From Lepidostoma basale (Eukaryota; Arthropoda; Insecta; Trichoptera; Lepidostomatidae), in assembly GCA_022606425.2 (NCBI GenBank), contig JAHDVF020000875.1, positions 186,001 to 250,000 of the forward strand: DNA of 64,000 nt. The letters are read 5' to 3'. The position numbers and the translations under genes are program-made. The notes under the pieces were generated by a model. The model was not told where the DNA came from. It was given only the letters and a program-made list of their open reading frames with translations, and ran no database searches. Shown here piece after piece: positions 42,518 to 53,039 of the stretch (position 1 is the first letter of the stretch; each line of letters opens with the position of its first letter).

Positions 42518-43134
42518 CTATGGTAACAATTCTCTGGACCGAATGTACACAGATACACCTATAAAATCAATACAAAATATACAATACGTATTTTTATTAT
42601 TATTCAGTAATCATAAATCGGTTTTTAATCTCTACGGAACACTCATCTGTCATCTTTTTCGAATGGTAGGTATTAATGGCGCAAATATTCTCTGCTCTCC
42701 TTCACAAAAGGGGTTTAACTTTTAGAATAGTCTCTCTTATACTGATTTTTATAACTTTGGGCATTGTTAATCTAAAATTAATAAAGAAAACCAAAAATCC
42801 CGGTGACGATTAAAAAATAACCTCAAATCTTTCACATTGAGTATTGACATCTGGCATCAACAATACACCACCTACGGGCGTTTTCGAAACTAAAATGGAA
42901 GCCATGATGTTTTTTGTACTTTGTCTCAGAAGTCAAATATAGTCAAATTTATGACAAATATAATTAATTTTAAATCATTTAAGTGATTTTTTCAAATGTT
43001 TTAATGATTATTCTGTTATCCGGAACGGAGACAAATCCAGCTAATATAAGATCTTCAAAATTGGTCCAGCCGTTCTCGAGTTATAAATGGTGTAACTAAC
43101 ACGATTTTTGACTTTGTTTTATATATATAGATTA

Positions 43135-43834
43135 TACTGCCGCGCTTATGATAAACGCGTCAACTAAGGTTTTTGTCGAAATTGAGTTATTATATTCTAC
43201 ATTTATTACATTCTTCATTTTCTCGGTTTTTCAGTTTTCATAAACGCATTAACTAAGGCTTCGAGCGCAGTTTTACTTATCAAGAACGCACTAGCTGTAG
43301 TTAGTACAGACTGTTGTTTTCTAGCATTCAAAAGCTTCTTATTCATAAATGCACTGTGTTTGAGGAATCGCACTAATTTTACAAGATTTTACAATTATTT
43401 GTATTCAAATAGCTATTTTCCTTAACATACATAAATGCATTATGTGATGTAGTTGCACTTATCATATGTACTCGTATTATTGAAGAATTGAGGTATAAGC
43501 TTACTTTATTAAATGCATTAAATTGTTTTACTAAGCAAAAATGCATCAAGTAGGGTAGTTAATGCGTTTCTGACTAGTTATTTTGGTCCAAAAGTATTAG
43601 AGGCTGCTAGCGATAAGTACTTTTTTTAAATTTTATTTACACTATATTATATTTTTATATATGTTTGTATTTTTTAGTATTCTTAACGTTTTTCTCTTTG
43701 TTTTGGTACAACTTTCACGTTGGTATCTTATCTAGTTCCTGAGATACAAGCAAAATAAAAATAAAAAGTTTAAACGCGTTTTTCTCGAAAAACGTCAAAC
43801 CCTAGTTAATGCGTTTACCTTAAGTGCGGCAGTA
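43135..43834. mobile_element. 700-bp inverted-repeat element beside the Helitron end
   Basis: Left end TACTGCCGCGCTTATGATAA and right end (complement) TACTGCCGCACTTAAGGTAA are imperfect inverted repeats of about 35 bp. TA flanks both sides (43133-43134 and 43835-43836). Inside, the motif aaacgc-rtyaactaagg recurs near both ends and at 43241 and 43507, resembling subterminal repeats. No transposase frame; non-autonomous, superfamily unknown, possibly Tc1/mariner-like from the TA flanks. Confidence 0.7.
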
Positions 43835-44000
43835 TAGTAAGGGCAGGGTTTCCCAATGGAACACTTCTCAAACCCGGAAATTTTAACAGAACACTTATTT
43901 TTTTAGGTTGAGTAATTATTTTAAGATAATTGAATCGAATAACATTAATATGAACATCAGAAAAAATTTGATCAAGACGTTTGTCTGGAGTGTGCTGCGA

Positions 44001-44375
44001 GACATGCAACATTGGCCGCAGTGAGTGCAGACATCTAGCGGCTTTCGAAATGTGGTGCTACAGACGCATGATTGGGGTATATTGGTCGGAACACATTTAA
44101 AACAGCGAGGTAATAAGAAGGAGAAACGGAGAAACGATTCAAATTCTCAAAAGGATTGCCCTGCTACGAGCAAACTGAATAGGCCATAACATCAGGCACC
44201 CGGGTCTGCTTATTACTATAGCAGATGGAATGGTCAAGGGCAGGAACTGCAGAGGCCGCCCAAGGGACGCCTATATGGACCAGGTGATTAGGAACATGCG
44301 CTGCGGCGGCTACTCAGAGATTGGCTGGAGACGAGTGAAGCTTTTTGCAGACCAATCCTCGGGGTTGTAACCATG
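44001..44375 (+). mobile_element. LINE RT C-terminus fragment (LINE-E)
   Basis: Reads AAFEMWCYRRMIGVYW, then ILKRIALLRAN, IGHNIRHPGLL and NCRGRPRDAYMDQVIRNMRCGGYSEIG, with two stops. It is collinear with 54664-55135. A short tail piece (attgctgcaaatcaatc) reappears at 44585-44602. Confidence 0.75.
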
Positions 44376-44389
44376 AGGAAGAATTATTT

Positions 44390-44510
44390 TAATTTACGTG
44401 ACGATAAAAATGGCGATAGACTACCTACCTATCACTTGTCATGAGAGTCAATAGTTAAAAAATGTACATAGTAATTGGGTTATATAATTATTCTGTTGTA
44501 TACAAAATGT
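44390..44510 (+). mobile_element. SINE 3' part, type II
   Basis: tttacgtgacgataaaaatg, gatagactacctacctatc and gtcatgagagtcaat body, then agtaattgggttatataatt and gttgtatacaaa end. The tRNA head is missing. Confidence 0.7.
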
Positions 44511-45222
44511 GGAAATCAACGGGAAACTACCACATTAAAAAGGCCCAAGTGGCGTCCGTGAACCAGCAAAGATGTTAACAAACATTGCTGCAAATCAATC
44601 ACTAGGATAGAGACTTTAAAAAAGTACTTCGAAATATAACCTAGAAATGAATTCTTTTCACATTCACTTACACATGTGGAATAAAAACAGTGTTGTCAAT
44701 TTAATTCCAAGGTATTTACAATTGAATTCCACGGTGTTAACCCATTAACCTTCTATAAAGTGATTTTGAAATATAAAACTGCAATATAATATAAACCAAA
44801 ATATTTTTTTAGTACATTATGACTTTAACGGTGTTGAGTTCTTGAATTGCAAATCTACTTGATACTTGGTATCAGGCCCACACTGGTAAATTGCATTTTA
44901 ATATCTGGTGTGGCGTCGGTGTACCTACTTAACGTCTTAGGCATCCGCGGAGATTGATCATCACGCATTTTGAAATGTGTTGCAGTGTATAAAATCTTTC
45001 CAAATTGTGTTCACGGAACACCTATTCAGGTTCAGTGAAAAAATGGTGTACCGCGGAATATAGTTTGGGAAACCCTGGTATACCCCGAGGTACTGAAATT
45101 CACGTTTATACAAAAGTTATGTACCTACCTATATTTAACACATTCCGACTGGCACGATATTGTGGTATTAAACACTTTTGTCCACTAAATGTTCTACAGT
45201 TTCTACAGTTCTGAGTCTGGTG
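44511..45222. other. unassigned DNA, no gene seen
   Basis: No domain or full repeat recognised apart from the LINE-E scrap at 44585-44602. Confidence 0.4.
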
Positions 45223-45440
45223 TTGATTACCTTCATGGGAGAGTGGCAAGAGCTATCATTGCCGCACCGAAGGTTCCGGGTTCGATTCCCGGCGATGATA
45301 GTGTGATTGTCACACTGACTTTGGTCTGGTGTAGAATTCACGTGACAATAAAATGTCATAAGAATCAATATAATAGCTAAAAAAACTTTTTTTTTCATTC
45401 AGTAATTTGGTTCAAAATGAGCTGTTATATACAAAAAATA
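45223..45440 (+). mobile_element. tRNA-derived SINE, 3' type II
   Basis: Head with B box ggttcgattcccgg, then gtgtgattgtcacactgac and tctggtgtagaattcacgtg. The middle (acctatcacatg) is deleted. The end is aatttggttcaaaatgagct-gttatatacaaaaa. Confidence 0.82.
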
Positions 45441-45483
45441 AAATAAATATGTTATACAATGACGAATTTTTATGAATTAAAAC

Positions 45484-45650
45484 ACTGTTTTTTCCACTTT
45501 TGAGTTTATTTTTCTCGACATGTTTCGAAGGCTTACACCTTCATCATCGGGAGAACAATATAAACTGTTTATTTCGTTCTCCCGATGATGAAGGTGTAAG
45601 CCTTCGAAACATGTCGAGAAAAACAAACTCGTGAGTAGAAAAAAACAGTT
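45484..45650. repeat. palindromic foldback repeat with paired hammerhead-like motifs
   Basis: The arm tctcgacatgtttcgaaggc and the following 30 bp mirror the right arm (45580-45618) almost exactly around an actgtttatttc centre. Outer arms (gagtttattttt / aaaacaaactc) also pair. Confidence 0.88.
45581..45615 (+). ncRNA. hammerhead-like motif
   Basis: CGATGATGA, stem AAGG-TGTAA-GCCTT, then CGAAAC, AT and GTC. The first box deviates from CTGATGA by an insertion. A scrap of the same family is at 50588-50605. Confidence 0.4.
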
Positions 45651-45689
45651 GATGGTTGAGGTATTAGTTTTGTAAAACCCAATTATTAA

Positions 45690-45872
45690 TTTATAATAGT
45701 AAACACGATTGTATTTAGTGGTTTTACTGGGATTTCATTTATATAAATTATATAAACTGTGACAAAATTGTTTCGCCTTGCGAGGGCATTCTCAAACCAA
45801 CAAATTTGTCACAATTTATATAATTTATGTAAATTAAATCCGCTAAACAATCGTGTTTACTATTATAAGTGA
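45690..45872. repeat. palindromic foldback repeat
   Basis: gtaaacacgattgtattta mirrors the right end (taaacaatcgtgtttac). ttatataaa-tgtgacaaaa mirrors tttgtcacaatttatataat. The minus strand of the centre reads TTTGAGAATGCCC...GGCGAAACAATTTTGTC, a hammerhead-like order with a longer stem III. Confidence 0.8.
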
Positions 45873-46440
45873 AAAAAACAGTGCTTTAATTCATAAAAAA
45901 ATCGTTATGGAATTCCACAGTGTTAACGCCTTAAGTTTATGTAACATGTAATACAATGGTATTTTATAATACACGAATCAATTTCTACTTCGTTTTTTTT
46001 TAACTCCATTGCACACTGTTAGCTGAATCATTATAGTTTTTGTCCAACTTGTTAATATTTCCATCATTTACAAATTGCAATGTCCGTGGGTGGGGAGAGC
46101 GTGTGGTATGGGCCGGCAGGCTGCCTTGTATGGTCCGGGCCGATTCTTTCTTCTTTCAGCCCGCGAGCAGAAAGTGCTCAATCAAATCACTGACCTACAC
46201 ACACATACACACACGAGTACATCATGCACAGGTAGATATATAGACATTCGGCTTTACATCAACCATTGCAGATGTATTATGTTCTACAAACATAACTATC
46301 AAATAATAATAAATTCACGTTTAAGATATTTTGTTCTTTTATGGTAATCCTTTCACTACTTTATTTATAGCTCATTCGTTACCCCTTTTATCCTCTTATA
46401 TCGGAGTTACATTCCGATAGTGAAAATAAATATATATTTT
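45873..46440. other. unassigned DNA, no gene seen
   Basis: 46080-46240 is GC-richer with an acacacata run (46197-46212). No recognised coding. Confidence 0.4.
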
Positions 46441-46480
46441 TTAAATACGTATTTAGTTAAATTCTATTGTTTGTGTCATC

Positions 46481-46512
46481 GACTGGTTTCGGCAGTTCGC
46501 TGCCGTCTTCTG
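46481..46512 (-). ncRNA. hammerhead-like motif, second family
   Basis: Minus strand: CAGAAGA, stem II CGGCAG-CGAA-CTGCCG, GAAAC, CA, GTC. Stem II is a perfect 6-bp helix with a 4-base loop. The first box has one change (C-A for C-T). Confidence 0.5.
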
Positions 46513-46672
46513 GGACTTTTATCTTAAATTATATTGGTGGGGTTGAAGTTTAAGGATTCTATATTATTCATTTATGTTAGGTAGTTTGAAAAAAATGCTA
46601 TTTAATTTTATAGAAACTAAAAATAATTTCATTTACCGAAAAACTACACCCCCACCATTATTATTATTGTAA

Positions 46673-46910
46673 TTTTTTTTAGTGTATACAACAGGTAATT
46701 CGAACCCAATTACTGTATGCAATTTTTATTTTAGCTATTTTATTGTTCTCTTGACAAGTGATATGTAGCTAATCCATCGCCATTTCACGTGAATTCTACA
46801 CCGGACAAAAGACAGTATAACAATCACACTGTCATCCCCGGAAAATGAACCCGGGACCATCAGTATGGCAGTCAGAGCTCTTACCACTCTTCCACGAATA
46901 TCGTCATTAT
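46673..46910 (-). mobile_element. tRNA-derived SINE, 3' type II
   Basis: Minus-strand head with A box tggaagagtgg and B box gggttc-attttcc, body with gttatactgtc and caagagaacaataaa. It ends taattgggttcgaattacct and gttgtatacac. Confidence 0.82.
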
Positions 46911-46949
46911 CATTTCATATTTAAGCCTAACTAACTTTGATATACGTAC

Positions 46950-46981
46950 CAGAAAATGGCAGCGAGCTGCCGAAACCAGTC
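46950..46981 (+). ncRNA. hammerhead-like motif, second family
   Basis: CAGAAAA, stem GGCAGC-GA-GCTGCC, GAAAC, CA, GTC. It is more decayed in the first box than 46481-46512. Confidence 0.4.
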
Positions 46982-47127
46982 CAAGGCACAAACATGAGTG
47001 GAATTTAACTAAATATCTTCTTCTTTTAATAGATCTGACGATTTGTGACACTGAAATCATTTCTCGTGGGATGATGAAGTCCAGCTGTCCCTCCATCTTT
47101 TAGGCGGAACTTAACACTAAATATACA

Positions 47128-47330
47128 TTAAAAAAACTAACTAACTAACTAACTAACCATCACGCCGTCTCCCCGAAGGGGTAGGCAGAAATAATGGACT
47201 GTCACACTTTTCTTTCCTGACATATTTTTCTCGCTTCCTCCACATTCATACATCATGTCATGTCATGCACGCGCGTCGATTTCTCTAACTCCTCACGTGG
47301 CCGACATTCAATATTAGATTTATTTCGTAT
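47128..47330 (-). mobile_element. RTE-A 3' fragment
   Basis: Has five tail repeats (ctaactaactaactaacc) and a clean C-terminus to about 47330. A 5-bp tandem slip (catgtcatgtcatg) sits at 47254-47267. A diverged piece at 47530-47590 (taagggtcagtacaagaacc) may be the continuation after an insertion. Confidence 0.85.
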
Positions 47331-47361
47331 ACATTTCAAATTTAAAAATATACTCGTATAT

Positions 47362-47431
47362 ATATTTTCAATATTAACAATGAACTTCTACCATGAAATT
47401 TCAAATAACAATATTATAATTTTTGTTTTAC
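47362..47431 (+). repeat. short dispersed repeat, copy 2
   Basis: Shares ttttcaatattaacaatgaa-cttctaccat with 6795-6862. It lies between two RTE-A-like pieces. Confidence 0.5.
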
Positions 47432-47904
47432 ATTCTATTATGTAATGTTTTATAACAGATTCGCTTGGTATCTATCTCATTTGTGCTCACGAATTCTCCT
47501 TTATTCTTATTTCACTACTTCTCTACTCCATTTTCTCACGTAAGGGTCAGTACAAGAACCCGATGTGCAATGCTCTATAATTTCTCTTTTTCAAGGTCCC
47601 GCTTCTGCTCCTTCACGGAGTGGTAATGGCCGCCAGCCGAAGATTTATCAGATCCGCAGTCGGCGGTCACCGGAGGTGTGCTGCATACTAATCGACGGTG
47701 GAGAGGAAACAGTGAGTAACCCTCAAAATAATTAAAAAAAAAAATTAGATAGGCAAAGGATTACAAAATTACATAAAATCCATAAATATTAACAAGAAAG
47801 CACTTAAAAATGTATTATACTGATCGCCAAATCAGATATAACATAAGCTACACAAATATTAAAAAGTTTGATATTTATAAAAAATGATATTAATAATTAT
47901 TATT

Positions 47905-48070
47905 ATTATTTTTGTCAAATTGCTCTTTACGCCATTCAACGTCAAATCCACGTAAAGGATATATCTTTCATATTGATTCTCATGACATGTGATAGGTAGA
48001 TAATTTTTGGCATTTTATTGTTACATGAATTCTACACCAGACCACAGGAATCGAACCCGGGACCCCCTGT
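47905..48070 (-). mobile_element. SINE, 3' type I, head reduced
   Basis: Body in reverse: tgctctttacgccattcaac, attctcatgacatgtgatag, gaattctacaccagacc. It then goes straight to aggaatcgaacccgggacc (B box on the minus strand), with the segment between deleted. Confidence 0.78.
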
Positions 48071-48817
48071 CCTTTCTTTATTATTCAATATAACTGTAAT
48101 CTCATTTATTATAGTATCCTTCAATGATTAGTAATCTAAATATAATACAACACTTACCTGTATTCTTAATACTGATCACAGATTTGACTCATCTTACTGG
48201 AAATGATATTAAAAAGCGTACGTAAAAGTTATTTTCTTACTTCTTAAGACCATATAACTTTTGCGGAACCTTGACCTCCTTGATGCCTTCTGCTTCCGAC
48301 TCCAGTTTTTCCAAATCGTTTCAAAACACTGTTTATACAGTGCTCTTTTTATATTTACAAAGAACCGTAATATAATTTTTAGGCTTAAACACTTTTACAT
48401 TACCACCGACTTTAAAAAACTATTATTATTGTTAATTTCGCTATCTAAAATCGTAAACAGAACATTTGAAAACAGTTTCCCGAACACTGTACATTGGCCT
48501 ACTAATATAATCCCGATCGAACTCGCGGATAAGTCGAGAGAGAGTGGCCAGTGTTCCAGATATTTCGGCGGTCAATATGAGTACTAACACCAATGCATCT
48601 TACGTTTGCGAAAATAATATATAAGCAACTTTGCAGTACTTACATAAAATACTTATATTAAAATCAGTGCTTTCATAAATGTATATTATATTAAGCATTA
48701 ATTGTATCTCAATAGGGACGAAGATGCAAATTGGAAACAGAATATGGTGGTCGAGGCGTTTACAGGACTTATGACCTGTCGTTGGTTGGGTTAAGCGCAC
48801 GCTTTATGTAATACAAC
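48071..48817. other. unassigned DNA, candidate exon fragment
   Basis: On the minus strand 48252-48330 has two overlapping open frames and ends in a donor-like aagaa|gtaaga (48246-48256). One frame reads DLEKLESEAEGIKEVKVPQK and ends LYGLKK. It is not recognised and there are no flanking exons, so I do not call a gene. Confidence 0.25.
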
Positions 48818-48875
48818 ATTTTTTGTGGTGTGGCAGTCGTATCACTTGCCACTCGGCCACGAAGGTCGTCACCAT
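48818..48875 (-). mobile_element. SINE tRNA-like head fragment
   Basis: accttcgtggccgagtggca (complement of 48850-48869) matches the head of the main SINE; the body is missing. Confidence 0.6.
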
Positions 48876-48918
48876 TAACCATCTGTGTTTTTTTAAATTG
48901 ATTTTCTTTGTGATCATT

Positions 48919-49018
48919 AGAATATTTAAATATAATTTGATAATAAAATAGTATCCCCATTATATTATATATCTAAGAATATTTAAATATAATTTTATAA
49001 TAAAATAGTATCCCCGTT
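48919..49018. repeat. tandem duplication of a 57-bp unit
   Basis: gaatatttaaatataatttg-ataataaaatagtatcccc is repeated at 48919 and 48976 with one or two changes. Confidence 0.85.
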
Positions 49019-49223
49019 ATTATATCCCCATTTCGAACTTCTTACGACCACCACGTCTGACAAATTTTTGGAAGATGGCATATATGCTACAATGTAGGAG
49101 AACACTTCACATTTTTTAGTTATTACACTATTTTTTAGTTACTACACTAGCGCCATCTATTAAGATTGGATTAAGTATTAAGCAGAAGATCTTTATTAAC
49201 GCTGAATCTGAATTATTATTATT

Positions 49224-49286
49224 CATTTTTTAAGGATTAATTGTATCTCAATCTCTATTGAGATACAATTAATCCTTAAAAAAATG
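49224..49286. repeat. near-perfect 29-bp hairpin
   Basis: ttaaggattaattgtatctc-aat pairs with attgagatacaattaatcc-ttaa around ctct; the T-run differs by one base. The inner 16 bp also occurs alone at 48699-48714. Confidence 0.85.
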
Positions 49287-49289
49287 ATA

Positions 49290-50155
49290 GCCCGCAATGG
49301 TTAAAATCCAGTATTCGTCTACAAGTATTTGTATACATTCAAAATGTTGTATATTATATGTTATTTTTTTACTCCAGGGTTTGCCCGTTTCTTCTACATA
49401 TAACTGACGTAAGTGTGATTGCTGTAGTCTCGTCAGAATTAATTCTAGAAAAAAAGCTTCATTCCGCATTAATAGCTTTATCTGGCATCTCCCGCCTGTT
49501 CTCGTGTCTCGGATCCGCGATGTCTGGATGAAGTAGGTACCCTAAGTGGACCAAGGTTAAGGCAGACGTGGACCTACTCGGATATTTATGTAATACCTGC
49601 TTTATCTGTCTCTCGTGATATACTATATTATCGCACACGCGCTTTATGTGTTAAATACTTCCCATAGAAGGGACATATTGATAAGAGAGTCACACACGGA
49701 GAATGACAAAGGTCAGAATAATCTCGAGAATGAAATGACCCATCGGTATGAGTAATGTTTTCTAGTATTTATATTATTTTACTAATATGTTTCGTCCAAT
49801 AGCCTATATGTATAGAATAAACATATAAATATTTTAATATGTATTATTTAGTGACTACTATGTCTGACAATTAATAATAATATGATAATAAAATACATAT
49901 TATGATATCGGAGTACTTGGCGAAGGAATGTAAATGACGCCTTGAATTGTGCTTGGTATGGCGAATATATTTTTTACTTTTAAAAAGGTTGACTGTATGT
50001 ATTGCGACATGAAACTAATACGTCGTCATATTCATGTTCTGAAAGGGAATGGCGGTGGGAAAAGAAATACAATAATTTTCATTTCTATCTAGGAATTTTG
50101 TATTGGTTTTAATAATAATAATAATAATAATGCCCATTGCCCGTGAGTACGAGCA
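49290..50155. other. unassigned DNA, no gene seen
   Basis: Only a (TAA)n microsatellite at 50112-50130 was noticed. Confidence 0.45.
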
Positions 50156-50159
50156 TAAG

Positions 50160-50586
50160 AAACACAAAAATATCTAGGTCTGTCTTCTGTGCCATCTGAT
50201 GTGGTTATATAGTCCTATCCTGGAATGACAGGCTTTGTCACACTCCAGACAAGGATATTCTGCCCCTACGGCTGGACCTCTTCCTCTCCGTCTCACCATC
50301 CCCTGGCACACAGCGACGACTCTTCTCCACTCCGCCCTATCGGTTACCAACTGCTTCCAGTCCATTTGTCTATCTACTAGTACACTCTTTACTGCAGTAT
50401 GGAGGTTGTTCTTATATCTATTGCGCTGTCCTCCGTGCTTCCTTTTCCCCTCTAACAGTTAACTACATAATATGTTTTTGGGTAGCCTGTTCTCGTTAAT
50501 GCGAAGCACATGACCAGACCAGCGCAAGAGAGCACGAGTGAGCATCGTCTTCATGTTGGAGCAGTTGGATCTCCTTAGCACCTCGG
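50160..50586 (-). mobile_element. LINE C-terminus with C2H2 finger (LINE-H)
   Basis: Minus strand: EVLRRSNCSNMKTMLTRALL, RWSGHVLRINENRLPKNI, then GKRKHGGQRNRYK, VDRQMDWKQLVTDRAEWRR, and YPCLECDKACHSRIGLYNHIRWH before a stop. The last part is C-x2-C-x12-H-x3-H, a zinc finger that closes some LINE ORF2 proteins (SRIGL-SH-R-H). One stop splits it near 50457. Confidence 0.75.
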
Positions 50587-50609
50587 CACCTTCATCATCG
50601 GGAGAAAGA

Positions 50610-52183
50610 TATAAACTAATCATAATTATTTCAAACAAAATACAAAAAATAATAATATTGTGTAACTCTAAAGTGAAAAAAAATCCATCAAAATTATGTT
50701 TATTTACACAAATATAAAACAAATAACGATTAATAATAGAATTCGTTTACGGTATTATTTGTAAATGACTATAACTCTGTATGTTTATAATTTGTACTAT
50801 GCTTTGTTCATAAATGAATGGGAATCGTCATACCTTGAAATAAAACAAATTAGTGTATTTTTGCAAATCACATTCACGCCTTGTCGTGAATTCTCTTCGA
50901 CGTTTCTGCATTCTAAATAGTCAAATCCAAATTGATTGATCTGGTAGCTTTGTCTGAACAACACATGTTAGTACGTATTTTGCAACGCAACAATGCCCTT
51001 GTAATAAATTCTCTTTTATGATTCGAACATAACATTGCCTGCACTTTCACCGCGGAGACTACAATGGCGGGAAAACGACATCTCGAAAGGAAAACAGATC
51101 CCAAGATGGCCGCCGGCGGCAAACTTTGACAGCTGACTCGCACGCGCGGCCGGACTGGCGCGAGGTCGCGGTATCCGCCGACAACACGAGAAAAAAAACG
51201 CATATGACCATTAAAACCGCAAACAATGCAACTAAAAACGTAATTACAACAATCAAAATTGATTAATCGCTTAGGTGCCTCCATAAATTTTGTATTTATG
51301 TCGTTTTTTGTCCGGGAAATGGTCCCATTTGCGAGTAGGACCCGCCCGCCGCGACATGTGTGTGGGAAGACGAATGACGTCAAGTGTTTTGATCTATGGG
51401 TCTATTTTGTATTTCATTGCAGCTTTATTCAGCGAAATATTTTTATGTTGTAATCTAGGAATAAGCCATCGACACATAATATGAATCGCTCATGCTACAT
51501 TAATCGGTGTCTATTATATGCATAAATTAATTGAAGGCCGAAATACGTCGATGTGTGGCGTATTTTGTACGTACATTACGTAAAATTTATAAAAAGTGTG
51601 TAGACTTTCGCGGAAGGACAGAACGAAAACCTGGGGAAATTATTATAAATTAAATTCGTATGCCGATACGGCTGACGAAATAACGATACTTTAAAATATC
51701 TGAAGTGTTCACACTCGTTCTACACGTAAACTTATTACATCTTTAGAGCATGCTATATTCAACTAGTTTCAGAAATACTTTTGCCCAAAAATAAGGTATA
51801 AAGGTTGATATTTAGCTACATAATATCAAAATCGTGTATTACATTCGTTAAATTGATTATGTTTATATTTTTTTCGTAATTAAGCTCGAAAAAGACTTGT
51901 CACCTAATTGATTTCAACCTTCATAGTTATTGTAGCAATGTTTTCTAGGTCTGTCACGATTTCAAACTCCATACATTATCTCTATTAAAAATACGTATTC
52001 ATAATTATATTTAATTGATTTTTTTTTTAATAAAGTCATGAGAATATATGATTCATTGATGATGCATTTCCTTTGTAATTAACTATCAACGATTATAAAT
52101 ATAATATAATAATAAGTAAAATAATACCTACTTTTATTATTTTAGCCATTTAATATCGCAACGATTCTTTCCAGAGACCAGCC
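50610..52183. other. unassigned DNA with a GC-rich, promoter-like patch
   Basis: 51040-51380 is clearly more GC-rich than its surroundings and contains aagatggccgcc at 51101-51112, a YY1-like box often found near animal promoters. No ORF of note. A host regulatory region is possible but unproven. Confidence 0.3.
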
Positions 52184-52184
52184 G

Positions 52185-52445
52185 TAGTTTCTTCTCTCCC
52201 GTCTCAATCTAAAGATTGGTTTGCAGCAAGGCGATGAATTTTTTATTCCACTCCGCTCGGTCCTTGGCAACTTTCTTCAACTCCGCATAGGAGGTGCAGC
52301 CCATATTTTGGCAAATCTGGTCTAGGTACTCCTGGCGAGGTCGTCCTCTGCCAATCGATCCTTCGACCACTCCCTCCGATGTATATTTCAGGAACCATTC
52401 GTGTCGCAACACATGACCAATCCATCACGCGCGCCTCTCCGGTAT
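52185..52445 (-). mobile_element. LINE C-terminus fragment (LINE-E)
   Basis: Minus strand: RHEWFLKYTSEGVVEGSIGR, GRPRQEYLDQICQNMGCTSY, then AELKKVAKDRAEWNKK. It matches 30845-31035 and 54664-55135. Confidence 0.78.
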
Positions 52446-53035
52446 GGTGTTCAGTATCAAATAAATGGCGAATTAATTACACTGTAGACAGAGACGACGC
52501 TCCAAAAAGCCGAAGATAGCCGATTGACGGCGACAGTCTCTCTCTTAAGCGCGATGTGTATTATTTACTGTAGGGTACTGAACACCTGTTGTTAGCAGTT
52601 GGGCTCAACTGGAAGAAAACACGGTGCTCCTTTAAGTGGGAGAATTAACGCCAGAAAGATTTTGATTGTATTGATTCCCTCCTTTTCTAGAACCATTATT
52701 GATTCCAAAATATTGCGATCCAAGATGTCTCTGGCGATAACCGAAAAAGAGTAAAAAGGATAGCGGTACGGAGTTTCTCAAACTATCCCCACTGAATTAT
52801 TGTAATTGAATCTAAGACGGAACAATTATAATATTTATTTAATACATTTAATATGAAACCCATTTATTTATTTTAAGTGTAACGTAAATTCCTGTTTATA
52901 CAAAAAAATTAAAGGTAGTAAAATAATCCATTTCTTTAGTAGAAACACTATGATACATCAACATTATTTTCTGGTTAATTAACACTGTTATTATATCACA
53001 ATAATTGATTTATTATATTTAACTAGTTTAAATCA
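52446..53035. other. unassigned DNA, no gene seen
   Basis: No recognised domain or repeat. Confidence 0.45.
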
Positions 53036-53039
53036 TCGC

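Larger units (their letters stand above)
40731..43131 (-). mobile_element. composite Helitron, copy 2 (2401 bp)
   Basis: Same termini and cargo as copy 1, placed head to tail after it with 3 bp between. The right end at 43131 is followed by T, as expected for insertion between A and T. It shares several changes with copy 3 (62663) and not with copy 1, such as cctacttaaaatg versus acttaaaatg and acagaatc versus acataatc. Confidence 0.78.

Noticed and set aside
38328..43131. simple tandem segmental duplication of 2.4 kb
   Set aside because: The unit boundaries are exactly Helitron termini, and a third copy 20 kb away shares more changes with copy 2 than copy 1 does.
51059..51383. overlapping minus-strand frames as a gene
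   Set aside because: Two frames overlap with no recognisable domain, and the composition follows the GC-rich patch.
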